Positions 1 through 11,342 of a DNA stretch of 64,000 bases are shown here, in pieces. A model generated the notes under the pieces. That model saw nothing but the letters and a program-made list of their open reading frames with translations. It did no database searches and was not told where the DNA came from. Position 1 is the first letter of the stretch; every line of letters starts with the position of its first letter. Both the position numbers and the translations under genes were made by a program. This DNA is from Tieghemostelium lacteum (Eukaryota; Evosea; Eumycetozoa; Dictyosteliales; Raperosteliaceae), in contig LODT01000004.1 in assembly GCA_001606155.1 (NCBI GenBank), positions 806,001 to 870,000 of the forward strand. The letters run 5' to 3'.

Positions 1-1446
1 CAGAACTATTCAAAACGCCCATATATAAACCAGCATCCTTTTTATCAATAACCTCTATAGCCAATGCATAGGGTATCGAATTGAAGCATGTGAAATTGAA
101 ACCAATGAAACCATTCAACATTATAGCTAACCATGGTTGTGGACGATCAAATACCAGTAATAGAATAAAGGATACACCTGCAATAGCTTGAGTTATTGAA
201 TATACAAATCTGGCACCCAACAAGTGAATGAGTTTAGGTGAGAAGAAAGAGAAGAGAAATGATACGGCTGAGAATGCTGCAATTGCATAGAAACCATATT
301 TGATGCCTGCAACTTGGTCGTTAGGTTCTACATTAGTTGCAAAGTAGGTTGTTGTAGATACCATGTTTGGTGAATACCCAAACCATGAAATAAAAAATAC
401 AATAGAGATCAAACCTAGATCTCTAGGCATGGTTTTAAATGCGTATCCAATCTTTGTGAATACCTGAATTGGTGAGGTTACTGATGGGTGGTCTGCTGGT
501 AATTGTTTTTCTTTTCCAGCAATTAAAGTTGGCAATACAGAAGCACCTACAAAAGCAGCTGCAATTACAAATAGATTTCTATATGGATTGGCAAGTGTAG
601 CTAATTGTGCACCTAATACACAAGCAATTACAGATGCCAAACCCATAGTATTGACAGCCATACTGTTTCCAAAATGTTGTTTATCACTCTCGACAATATC
701 GGAAATCAGTGATCTGGTAGGTCCCATAATAACATTTACTGCAAAATTTATAATCCAAAATCCAGTTACAGCAACTGCAATACCTGCTTTATGATCACTT
801 GCATATAATCCATCATCATTATCACCCATTAACTCACCCAATTCTGGTGAGAATGCAATCAAAAGTAATGAAACAATTGCCATAATTGCACCTGTTAATA
901 TAAATGGTCTTCTTCTACCAAAACTAGATTTACAAGCATCTGAATAAACACCAACAATTGGTTGAATTATAAATCCTGCAATTGGGCCTGCAGTACTCTG
1001 AATAAATGTAACTGTAGATGGTGACATTTTAAATTTGTTTACAAATAATGGTGTACCTAATGCATATTGAGTTGAATCTAAACATATTCATAATTAAATT
1101 AATATTAATCCATCTTTCAAAAAACAATGCACAAATCAAAAAATAAATATCTAATTTTTTTTTTTTTTTTGGAAATTGAAAGATGTTTCCCTATGAATCC
1201 CGAAAGAATTACATTCTATTGCTTTTAGATTGATTTCTTAATTTGTTTTGACAATTGAGTTATTCAAAAGAGGTACTTACAAACAAATTGTACACCAGCT
1301 AAAGAACAACATACACAAAACAACCAAAATATAAATTTAACCATTTGTGATGTGGATTCAAATTGTTTCTTTGGTTGTGATGCACCACTATCCTCTATTA
1401 CAATATTTTTATAACCATCTTTATCACTATTATTAATCTCCATCAT
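1..1446 (-). CDS. SLC45/GPH-type sugar:proton symporter, 3' end outside window
   Basis: Predicted exons on the minus strand are 1446-1281 and 1077 to beyond base 1, split by a GTAAGT...TTTAG intron (1280-1078). The join restores the frame (FVYSTQYALG). The product is a multi-pass membrane protein. After a hydrophilic start of about 35 residues comes a first span (FIFWLFCVCCSLAGVQF), then the loop 2-3 signature SSFGRRRPF, which is the conserved RXGRRRP-type motif of the plant sucrose transporter/SLC45 branch of the major facilitator superfamily. Further spans follow to the window edge (DKKDAGLYMGVLN), so the C-terminus is missing. From the family, it probably moves disaccharide or hexose together with protons across the plasma or an endosomal membrane; substrate cannot be read from sequence. 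The family is quite certain, the exact substrate is not. Confidence 0.85.
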
Positions 1447-1901
1447 TTACTTTATGAATAAATCTCTAAGATATACAAAGAGAGGTATAAAAAAAGGGTT
1501 TGATTAGTCAAAAAACAATAATTAAAAAAAAAAAAAAAAAATCGATTTTCCCAGTGTAGGGGATTGGTTTTAGATAAATAAAATTAGATGGTATTGAAAT
1601 ATTATATTTATTTATTATTTTAATAAATTATATCATTTTTTTTATTTATATAAAAGGTATTCTTTTTTAGGTAATAAAAAAGATGACCTAAAGAAAAGTT
1701 TGAATTTAAGTTATGGTTTAACTAAACTGTGATTAAAATACATTGTACATTTATATATAATATTCTTGTAGTTTATTAGTTTTTTTCTGGTTTAGATGTC
1801 GAATTAAAATCAAAGAATAAAAAAAAATTAAAATCTAAAAATAAAATATCTTCAAGTGAAAAATAAATTCACAATTGTTTATTATAAAGATATCAAAAAA
1901 A
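1447..1901. other. Intergenic region with possible remnant exons
   Basis: This is the divergent space between the SLC45-like gene (-) and the ComC-like gene (+). It is AT-rich with poly-A and poly-T runs. Two short lysine-rich open stretches (1671-1709 and 1796-1866) could be joined by a GTTATG...TTTAG intron and end in TAA. No matching start exon was found, so they may be remains of a gene or chance. Confidence 0.3.
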
Positions 1902-4900
1902 ATGAACACAAAGTATATTTTGTTTATATGTTTTCTTTTTATATTTATAAATTTAAATAATGGTGTGTATTTTTAAACTATGAGTTTTGTGAAGGGTAGT
2001 ACTAATAGGTAGGAATGGTTGTATAGGTATAAAAATTAGAAATATAACACCAAATGGAGCTATACAATCTATGGAAATGAGAACTAAGAATTGTACATTA
2101 TCATTCTTTATAATGGTTACAGAGTTACCTATTGCACCATCACCAGGTGCTGGTTTGGATGTATCATTTCAGAGTTTAGTTTCAGGAGATGTTTTTGTGT
2201 GTGCTTATGTTGCAGGTCAGATCACTACTACTGATCAGTACCTGTACTTTTGTAAAATTAATAAAGGGGAGGGTAAAAAGGGGTATATTAGTATACAGGC
2301 AACATTCCCATACCCTACAACCAGTACCAGTAATTCTTTAATAGATTTTGCATTCTATTATTGTGGTACTACTGGTACTCCAGTGAATTTGGAGACTTTG
2401 ACTGGTGGTAACAAATTGTTAAGATACAAGTACGAGAGTTACTACGCATCTTTAACTGTTGAAAATTACTGTTTGTTTAGTAGTTGGAAATCAAATTTAT
2501 TTTATCCCGAGGTTATTGATCAATATGTTGGTTATGATGATAAGGCCTATCTAAGTCTTAGACTATTTCCATTTTCTATAGATAGTGTAACTCCAGCTTC
2601 TGTTCAATTTCAAAATGTAGATCCAACAATTCCAACTTACTTTAATGTCAGTTCATTTATGAATTCACAGTATCCAACTGGCCAGAATGTTACAGCAATG
2701 TTAATACCATCAACACCTGATTTCACAAATTGGCATATCAGACAGATTATAGGTGTAATTTCAGTTAAGCAATCTAATGAACAGTCATGGGTTGGATATC
2801 ACAGTCCAACATTTGGAATTATCGGAACTCACTATCCAGTTTATTTACCCCCTAGCGGTACTCTACAAATTCTAATGGTAGCTCCATTGAATTTGATTTT
2901 CACTGATTTTCTATTGGCACAATATAATGGCTCTAAATTAAATGTATTGTCAAGTTCTACTTATGGACCTATAACCAATGGCTATTCATCATTTATTACA
3001 CCTACAACATATACTGATCTCACACCAGTTGTCTTATTCCACAGTCTAGCTGAACTTGGTTACTTGGATATAGACACCTGTCAATTTAATATCTACGATA
3101 ACCAATTTAAATTCGAGTGGCCATTTGGATACAGAGACACTCAGTTACAACCAAATGTATATTACAGTCTCAGAGTTGCTGTACTAGTTGAAAGTCAAAG
3201 ATCATCCTATGTCAATATGCTATTCAGTTGTACTACTAATGTAAACACACCACTTTCACAGTCATTCGACTCGATTGCACCTGGAAGTGGTACCTTTGAT
3301 ACTGAAGCTCCTGTAATAGTTAACTTCCATCACTCTTATCTAAACCCTCGACAAATCCTCTTACAAATAGAGGCTACTGATAACTTATCAGGTCTCTTCT
3401 TGATTAGAATCAGATCATTAAATTCCGATACATTCCAAGAATTTAGTGCAATTAATCAGTTAATTAATGGTGGTGTATTATCAGGTACCTATGAAATGGT
3501 ACTTGAACTAGACGGTCCAATGTACAATACCTACAATTTAATTGATAATGCTGGTAATAATCTTGTAGGTACACTAAGCAACATTCTCAATGACAACAAT
3601 GTTGATAATTTAAATGTATTTCCAACTGTAATGTGGTATCCACTAGGCTACCAAAACTTTGGTCCATTTAATATTACTACATTTATATTCAAACAGAGCT
3701 CTGTTAACACCACTGGTTCACCTCCTATTGAAAATGGGTTATTCTTAAATTACCATGGATCATCTTCGAATCATTTAGTAACTTTTGCTTTAGATTTACC
3801 ATTTGGAGCTGGTGATAAAGTTTATTATGGTCAATGGAATGATGTTTTACAAATGTTTGAAATACCATTCGAAATTCCAGCCAACTTAATCACAGGAGTA
3901 CTAAGATATAACATGTCTATAAACTATAGATCCTTTTCATCTACATTATTGAATGGAATTCTACCTGAATCTATATTAACAGTGTCATCATATTCCGGTG
4001 ATCAAATGCCACCTTATATATCCACAATTGCATATTCACCAGCTAACAATACAGTGTTTTCAACTGATGGAAACCTTATAATCTCTGTTACAATCAGTGA
4101 TTTAATCAATGGATTTAAAGAAGGTGAATTAATTGTAAAATCCAATAAGTTCCTTAAACCTTATAAATTCCCATTGACACTTGATAACTTATACTCTGGT
4201 GACAAGTTTAATGCAATTTATCAATTGGTTATTCCTATAAAGGCTGCTGAATGTGTTAAACAGACATTCAAGATCTCTGGTGGCTATCTAAGAGACCAAA
4301 GTGGATTTACATCTAGATCTGATGACCCTAGTTATTTACATCCAATGTTTACATTAAATTCACAACAAGGGTGGACAATTGACTGTACAATACCTGCTAA
4401 TACTCAATTAACATTCCCTAATGTTAACAGTATTACTATTATACCAACAACAGTAGATGTACTCAGTCAAAATAGAAATGTTACAATTGAACTATTTGTA
4501 ACTGATATGGTGTTAAAGATATCATCTTTACATCTTCCAGTTGTATATTTAACTTCTGTAACTGATAATTTAGCTGTACCATGCACATTCCAAGCAAGAT
4601 ATACCTTCAATGCAACTTATCAATGTCAAACTGAGATTCCATTTGGGTTTGGGTATCCTAATGGATTGGCAGTTTCTGTCTATGGTTTGACTAATCAAGC
4701 TCTATTAACAACTGGATTTACATCCTATGATTTGAAAGGAAAGTTCACAGTCCAGTCTAGTTACTTTATAGGCACTACAAATGCCCAACCTGTGCCTTAC
4801 ATTAAAACCGTTACTCCTTTAGACCCTGATACAGGTACACTTACAATCTCAGGATTCTACCTAAATTCACCTGGTGTTACCTTACATGTTGACTATGGAA

Positions 4901-6132
4901 ATGGTGCATATATCCAGTTACCTTCTCCAACAGTTTTATCATCATCTGTCATGGTTCTTAAAGGTTTCGATTTCTCGTCTTTAAATAACCTTGAATCACT
5001 AAGAGCTAGAGCTTTAACAACAATTCATATTAAAGCCACTAATCCTAATGGTGATAGTAATGTAGTTGAGATTCAAGTTACCACACCATTCTTATTGGCT
5101 TTGAATCAAGTTGAGTGTCAAGGTGACCCTGTTTGTGGTGGACCTTCTCAAGGTGAATGTCAACCTAACAACTACGGTTGCAAATGTGTATATCCATGGA
5201 CTGGAATAGACTGCTTATCAACTCAAATGGAGATCACTCAACCACAAATCAATATGTCTTCACCGGAATTTGCAGCATCTCTAAGTACAGAAGATAGTAT
5301 GCTATTTGATTTACTTATTCGTATTGTAGGTCTAAGAGAAGTTAGCTTTAAAGGTGAGATTATAAATCAATGGAATTTGAATATGAATGAATGGAACTAC
5401 ACAGACATCTCAACAGCCTCTGAAAAACTCTACCAATACCAATACGCATTCACTCACGAGAAAATTCAAACCGAAATCACAGCAACTCTTCAATGGTTTG
5501 ATAAGGCTACTACTGCAACTTTTGGTGACAAACAATTAGATATAAATCCATCAACTTACAAATACAGAGTATCTATAACAACCTACGGATTCCAAACATC
5601 ATTAAACTACCTTCAATTGATATTCTCCAGTAAACTTAGTGGGCAAGAAGAGGAATCATGTTCGATAGCTACAACAGGTGACGGTAACAGTAACCAACTT
5701 CCATACCAATACTCTAAAATTCAAATTGAGAATGTCTCCATCTTTGGACGTTACATTAAATACGGTTTAATCGATGGTAAGAAAGTAATTATTCAAAATC
5801 AGGATATAACCAATGAAGAAGGATCACAAGTTCTAAACAATGGTAACACTCAAGAGTCTCTAATGGCCATTAATATTCCACATTACTATGTGCAAGCTAA
5901 TTTAGATCCTGATTTTTCAGTACTTGTTGATTCTAGACCTGCCAAAGACTCTGATAACTCAGTTTGTGGATCACCTGATGACAGTGGTCTATCTAAAACT
6001 CAATTGATTGGTATAATCGTTGGTGCTGCTGTTTTCTTTATCATTATTGTGTCCATTGTAATTTATTTTGCCTATAACAGATATAAATACAGTGGTACTG
6101 TATTATCACTAAGAAGTAAATTATCAAAATAA
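1902..6132 (+). CDS. ComC-like EGF/TIG-domain single-pass membrane protein
   Basis: Predicted join 1902-1962 and 2027-6132, about 1388 residues. The long exon alone has no good start. A 61-base upstream exon begins with ATG, encodes a clear signal peptide (MNTKYILFICFLFIFINL), and joins in frame through GTGTGTAT...TATAG. The ectodomain is long, beta-rich and N-glycosylation-rich. A TIG/IPT-like segment lies near residue 940-1010 (PYIKTVTPLDPDTGTLTISG). A single EGF module follows (CxxxPVCGGPSQGECQPNNYGC...CVYPWTGIDC) and then a C-terminal region resembling the ComC 'supersandwich' domain. One membrane span (LIGIIVGAAVFFIIIVSIVI) and a short basic tail of about 20 residues end the protein. D. 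discoideum ComC relatives act in cell-cell signalling and sorting during development; that role here is inference. A decayed copy of the C-terminus lies at 57.9-58.1 kb. Confidence 0.85.
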
Positions 6133-6250
6133 ATCTGTAATATATATATATAAATGTTTTATCTATAAATCTAACCGCCAAAATTTTATAACTTTAATTT
6201 TTCGAATTTTTTTTTTTAATTTTCAGTAAAAGGGCGGGTAGTAATACACG

Positions 6251-9200
6251 ATGAAAGTTAAAATTATAGATGGTATTACTTCTAAACAAGGTGATTTAAA
6301 AGAATCTTTAAAATCTTTTTTAATATATAATCCAAATCACTCCAATAGAATTCTATATTCATGCGATCAATCACCTACAATTTATTATAGAGATACATTG
6401 AATTCAGATATTGTTGAATTCAGTCACCATCAATCCAATATAACTGCAATTGATGTATCAGCTAATGGTAAATTTGCAAGTGCATCAGGTAAAGATATTA
6501 CTTTATTTTCAGATGACAAAACTCAAGTGCCAATCAAAAAGACTTTTCCAACTATTATAAATCATATTCAATTTAATACATCTGGTTCACATTTAGTTGC
6601 CTCTACATTGTAATTATATTTATTTAAATTGATATTTCTAGAACAAAATTATTAACTTTTAATAATTTTTGTAGAGATTCTATTATAATTATAAATGTTT
6701 CAACAAATGAAGAAAAAACTATAAAGATTGGTGGAGGTGAGATATTGAATGTTAGTTATGGACCAAAAGGTTATTTGACAACTGTTGGACAAGACAAAGT
6801 ATTAAAAATTTGGAATGTTGATGAAATGTTGGAAAATGCATCTAGTAAACCTGTGAATGAGATTGTATTAAAAGAATCAACATTAGGTATAAAGAAACTA
6901 AATGTCTCATGGCACCCATTCAATAATGAATTTATAGTACCTTCTCTAGGTTCTGGTGTTATTGGATATCAATTTGATGAGGATTCCAATAATTTCCAAT
7001 CCTTTTCACTAACATCCAAAGAATTTAAAAAAGAAATTACCAATGTATACTATTCACCAAATGGAAAATATCTAGCTTCTATTGGCTCTGATCAAGTCAT
7101 GTTAATTTGGGATTTGTCAGGTCAACACAATGAACCAATTGAAAAATATCAACATCAACGTTTATTAAATTCATTGTCATGGAATCCAACATACAATACC
7201 GTAACAATGATTGATTGTAAACATAAGATTATTCATCACCCTAATATCATACCAATTGGTTTCCAACATCCATCAACTGATGATACTATTACCCAATTGG
7301 AAGCTGTTGATGAACCAGTTTCACAATCAATTCCAACAACTACATCAACAGCAACAACAGCAACAACAGCAACAATAACTCCAATGGATGATGATTTTGA
7401 GTATTTTACTGATGATATCTCAACTGATAATAATACAAAAACTGATAAAAATGTAGATAAAAATGAAAAGTCAAAGGATATAGAGGATAAACCATTTGAT
7501 GATATTAAACTTAGTGGTTTGGAACCACCTGAATCACCAAAATCTAAAAGTAATCATGATGAAAAATCTGATAAAGAAGATGGTGATGAAGAAGAAAAGG
7601 ATGATGAAGAGGAAAAGGATGATGAAGAAGAAAAGGATGATCGTGATATGGATGTTGATAGAAATGGTATTGAATTGGGTGAAAATGATGAAGATGATGA
7701 ATCCATTGAAGTTGGTGAATTGGAACAATTGAATTTCCAACCTGGATCTACTCTACAATATGTATTAGAAAGATCACCACATGTTAAGACTAAAAGATAT
7801 TTCTTGGCTTATACAATGTTGGGTAGTATTATTAAACGTGAGGATTCAACTAGTGGTTCTATTGAAATTGAATTCTCAGAAGTAAGTTATCACAAAAAGA
7901 TAACATTTACAGATCAAAACAATCTCACTATGGCAGCTATTGGTGAGAAAGGTGCTGTATTTGCAAGTACTGATCAAGGAAAGAAGAATGACACCTCTTT
8001 GATATTTTTCAAAGCATTTGATTCCTTGGCACCTAATAGTGATTGGTCTATATCCTGTCAGGATAAAGATGAACCTCGATGTTTGGCTATAAGTAAACAG
8101 TATGTTATTATAGGTACTGCACAGAGACAGGTATATATAATGTCATTGGGTGGTGTTCAAATTCACAGTTTTACAGTATGTGGTGATTTAGTTACAATGT
8201 GTGCTTCTAATGATGACACTTTGGCTATTGTGTATCATTCACATCCAGTTTTTAGAGATAGTCAGTATATGAAACTACATTATCTCTCACTTCAAACTGG
8301 TGAGACCATCTATGATAACTATCTAGCTTTAACACCTGGATCACTGTTAAAATGGATTGGGTACTCTGAAGAAGGTACATTATGTTACCAAGACAATACT
8401 GGAATTCTAAGATCATTAACCTATGGATGGGCATCAAAATCAACAATGTCATGTACAACCATTGCAGATTTTACACAATTACAAAAACCACAAACTGAAC
8501 ACTTCACATACTGGATTGTAGGATTGAGTCTTTCTCAAACTCCTCATAAAGCATATACTGTAATATGTGATGAGTATCCATCTACTCTACCAAGACCAAA
8601 CTTGACACCAATTTCAATTGCACCTCCTATTTTAAGATCACAAGATCACATTGGATTTGGAGGTGGTTCAGAACTAAAAAAACAACAAAAAGAATGTGAA
8701 GAAATCTTTTTGGCTTCCAAATACAATTTCAATAGTTTTATCCATAAACTGAAATTACCAAATCCATCAGCACTTGAAAAGGATCAATTTGATAAAATAA
8801 CCTCAGAAATGTCAAAAATGGATAAAGCAACTTTGAAACTATTTAAAAACTTTTTGGATCAAGATCAACACCAAAAGGCATTGGATACCTGTATCCATTT
8901 AAATCTTAAAAAATCATTGAGTATTGCTTTTGAGATTTCAAATTCTGTCAAATGTCACTCTATAGCAAAACCATTAAGTAAAATGATTGAAGCCTATGTT
9001 TCTGTCTATAAAATGGCTTCTGCTAATAGCAACACCAATGGTAGTACTAGTAGTACAAGTAGTAAACCATTATCAACATCAACTGATGTAAGTGATGAAA
9101 GTCCAAAAAAACAGGTAGATATTGATGAAATCAAATCTTCTCCAACTAATACATCTCCAAAGATTAAAGTACCATCAACTTCAACCAATACAAAAACTGC

Positions 9201-9378
9201 AACTACCAGTAGCACCAGTACAAGTACAAGCAGTAACACTAAACCAACAAGTACTAGCAGCAGTGCTAAAAGTAAAATTCCATTTCTAACTAAATCACCA
9301 GAAGTCAAAAAAGATGAAAGTAAAAAGAGAAAGGAATTAGATTCAAAAAATGAACCACCTCAAAAGAGAGTCAAGTAA
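6251..9378 (+). CDS. wdhd1: WDHD1/AND-1/Ctf4 replisome scaffold
   Basis: Predicted join 6251-6609 and 6675-9378 (GTAATT...TTGTAG), about 1020 residues. The N-terminal third is a WD40 propeller with recognisable repeats (ITAIDVSANGKFASAS; KVLKIWNV; ITNVYYSPNGKYLASIGSDQVMLIWD). An acidic Asp/Glu/Lys-rich linker follows (about residues 320-460), then a second propeller of the SepB/Ctf4 type (from FQPGSTLQYVLERSPHVKTKRYFLAY) and a helical segment. The tail is Ser/Thr/Lys-rich and ends in a bipartite nuclear signal (KRKELDSKNEPPQKRVK). Animal WDHD1 has an HMG box at this end; none is visible here, as in yeast Ctf4. Ctf4/AND-1 trimers link the CMG helicase to DNA polymerase alpha at forks; this is known for the family. 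Start ATG 6251 is the first in the exon. Confidence 0.85.
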
Positions 9379-9936
9379 ATCCATTATTATTATTATTATT
9401 ATTAGACTTTATAATAAAAGTTTCTATAAATTAAATTTTAAAATCACAGTGATTATTTATTTATTTGATTCTATTCTCTCTTTTTAATATAAAAGCAAAC
9501 TCTCAATTTCATCATTTGATAACTCAGGTGGAGGATATAAAGATTGATAATCAAGCATTTTCATTTCATTAGCTTTTTCAGGGTATTTCTTTTCGTACAA
9601 GTTTGACAAATGATTTGTTTTTGTTAATATTCTATATTCTTAATTTTAATTTCTGTGGTCATGACATTTAGTCTAATAAAATATATTTTTTTTTGATTGA
9701 GCAAAACAAAATTAAGTTAAGACTGTTTTTTTAGATATTTATTAAATAAAATATCAATTATCTGTATTCTACAACTACAAAAAAAAAATAATGAAAAAAA
9801 CAAAGAAAAAACAGGATGTTTGTCAAATTTCAGATTGGTTGTGATCAAATAAAATTTGACAAAGACGCATAATTTAATATCACTATAAATTAAAATAAAA
9901 TGAAATGATTATTATTATTATTCAATCATCAAATAT
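9379..9936. other. Intergenic region with a short coding-like minus-strand stretch
   Basis: Positions 9484-9640 on the minus strand hold about 48 codons of hydrophilic, protein-like sequence (LYEKKYPEKANEMKMLDYQS, then YPPPELSNDEIESLLLY, stop at 9486-9484). It lies behind a possible ATATAG acceptor. No start exon with a compatible phase was found upstream, so it is a candidate last exon or a remnant. The rest is AT-rich and featureless. Confidence 0.3.
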
Positions 9937-10432
9937 ATGGAACACTCTAATATAACTGCTACATCAATAGATGTATGTAACAATTTATATCAAGTATGTA
10001 CAATTTTTATTCAATTTCTAAAAGGAACTTACTAATTTAAATTGTGTAGATCTTACAATTGGATGTTAATCAACTTCAAAACCCTGAAATTATTTCCAAA
10101 CTATTAGAATATAAACAATTTTCATCTATAAAAGATGGATCAAAAACTTTGGATATTGCTAAAATCATTCAAAAATATGCTAGCTGTCCATTATCATATT
10201 TAGAAGATTCTAAGAATGTAATTAAAGTTATATTAGATTATAGAAAGAAACATAAATTAGTATGTCTTATTCTCATTTTTATTTAAAATTAAATGAATTA
10301 TTAACATATGTAATGTTATAAAAATAGAAAAAAAACTCGAAGAAAGAATATGGCATAGTTCATAAAAAAAAAGATGCCAAAAGTAAATCAACAACTAAAA
10401 ATTCTATTCACCTATTGACCAAAAGAGGATAA
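9937..10432 (+). CDS. Small basic three-exon protein, function unknown
   Basis: Predicted join 9937-9993, 10050-10259 and 10328-10432, giving about 123 residues. All joins are in phase 0 and use GTATGT donors and TAG acceptors, and the frame stays open to TAA at 10430-10432. The three well-formed introns with preserved phase are the main evidence that the gene is real. The middle exon predicts a helical bundle (PEIISKLLEYKQF, LDIAKIIQKYASCPLSYLED, VIKVILDYRKKHK) and the C-terminal exon is very lysine-rich. The helical part weakly recalls the TFIIS N-terminal/LEDGF-type fold, but the match is only in spacing and hydrophobic pattern, so the family is not assigned. It sits convergent to the TMEM256-type gene. 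Confidence 0.6.
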
Positions 10433-10786
10433 ATAATTTAAGAAAATTTGTAGTGGAAACTTTATAACTTGTAATAACATACATTAAAATACCACTTAAT
10501 ATATTTTTAAGTTTAAAAAAAAACATAGTATTGAAGATACTACATTTATTTCTATTAAAAGATTTTTATGAATAAATAGATTTAATGTACATAATCTTAA
10601 AAACATATCTTTTTAAAACCTTAATGAAATATAGGAAAACGGGTATCAGAGATACAAAGGTAAATTACAATAAAGAAAAATACTGATAAAATAACTTAGA
10701 ATATGAATAGAGCCACTATTAATAATAATAGGTACTAATGATAGAGGAAGATACGTGATGGTTTTTAACGACGATAAATATACATT
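10433..10786. other. Convergent intergenic spacer, nothing recognised
   Basis: This spacer of about 350 bases lies between two convergent genes. It is AT-rich with several A-runs. I see no convincing ORF, RNA gene or repeat. Confidence 0.5.
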
Positions 10787-11219
10787 TTATCTTACAAATT
10801 TAGATAAACCTAATGCAAACCAACCACCCATCATTGCTAATCCACCAATTGGTGTAATAGGTCCCTTTTAAATCAACGAATAAACACAAATTAGTCTCAA
10901 TCTTTGTATTTTTATCTCTCATTTGGATATATTTTACCAATTTCTTTTTTTCAGTTAAAACCATTCCATAAAGTGATCCAGAGAATAGAATAGTACCAGC
11001 TGTGAACAAACTTCCTACTAGTAGTGGACTGCTACTGAATGGAGCTAATACAGTGGCAAATGAGTGTAGTAAATGATAGTTGGATGCTGTCTTCCAAGCT
11101 TCAATCTTTTTTGGATCTTGTGTTATTTTTTGTAACCCATGTGATCCAAATGCACCTAATCCAACTGCTAAAGCTGCATTAAAAGATCCTAAAGTAAACC
11201 AAAATTGTGGAGTATTCAT
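10787..11219 (-). CDS. tmem256: TMEM256/DUF423 (YgdD-type) small membrane protein
   Basis: Predicted exons 11219-10938 and 10864-10787 (GTAAAA...AAAAG, phase 0), 119 residues. The sequence fits the DUF423/TMEM256 family well: the N-terminal span with the GAFGSHGL signature (LAVGLGAFGSHGL), the YHLLHS motif, two further spans (VGSLFTAGTILFSGSLYGMV) and the C-terminal GPITPIGGLAMMGGWFALGL. The family is about 110-130 residues with four spans. In animals the protein is membrane-resident and its biochemical role is not established. The start at MNTPQFW was preferred over upstream in-frame ATGs because family members begin just before the first span. Confidence 0.88.
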
Positions 11220-11342
11220 AAGAACTAAAGCAATCACAAATCGCAAATCAAAAAAAAAAAATTTTACCAGATTTTCAGTTTTTTGAACTACAAGTTTCCA
11301 CCAAATACAAATCAAACGAATATTGTTACATCATAATGAGGT

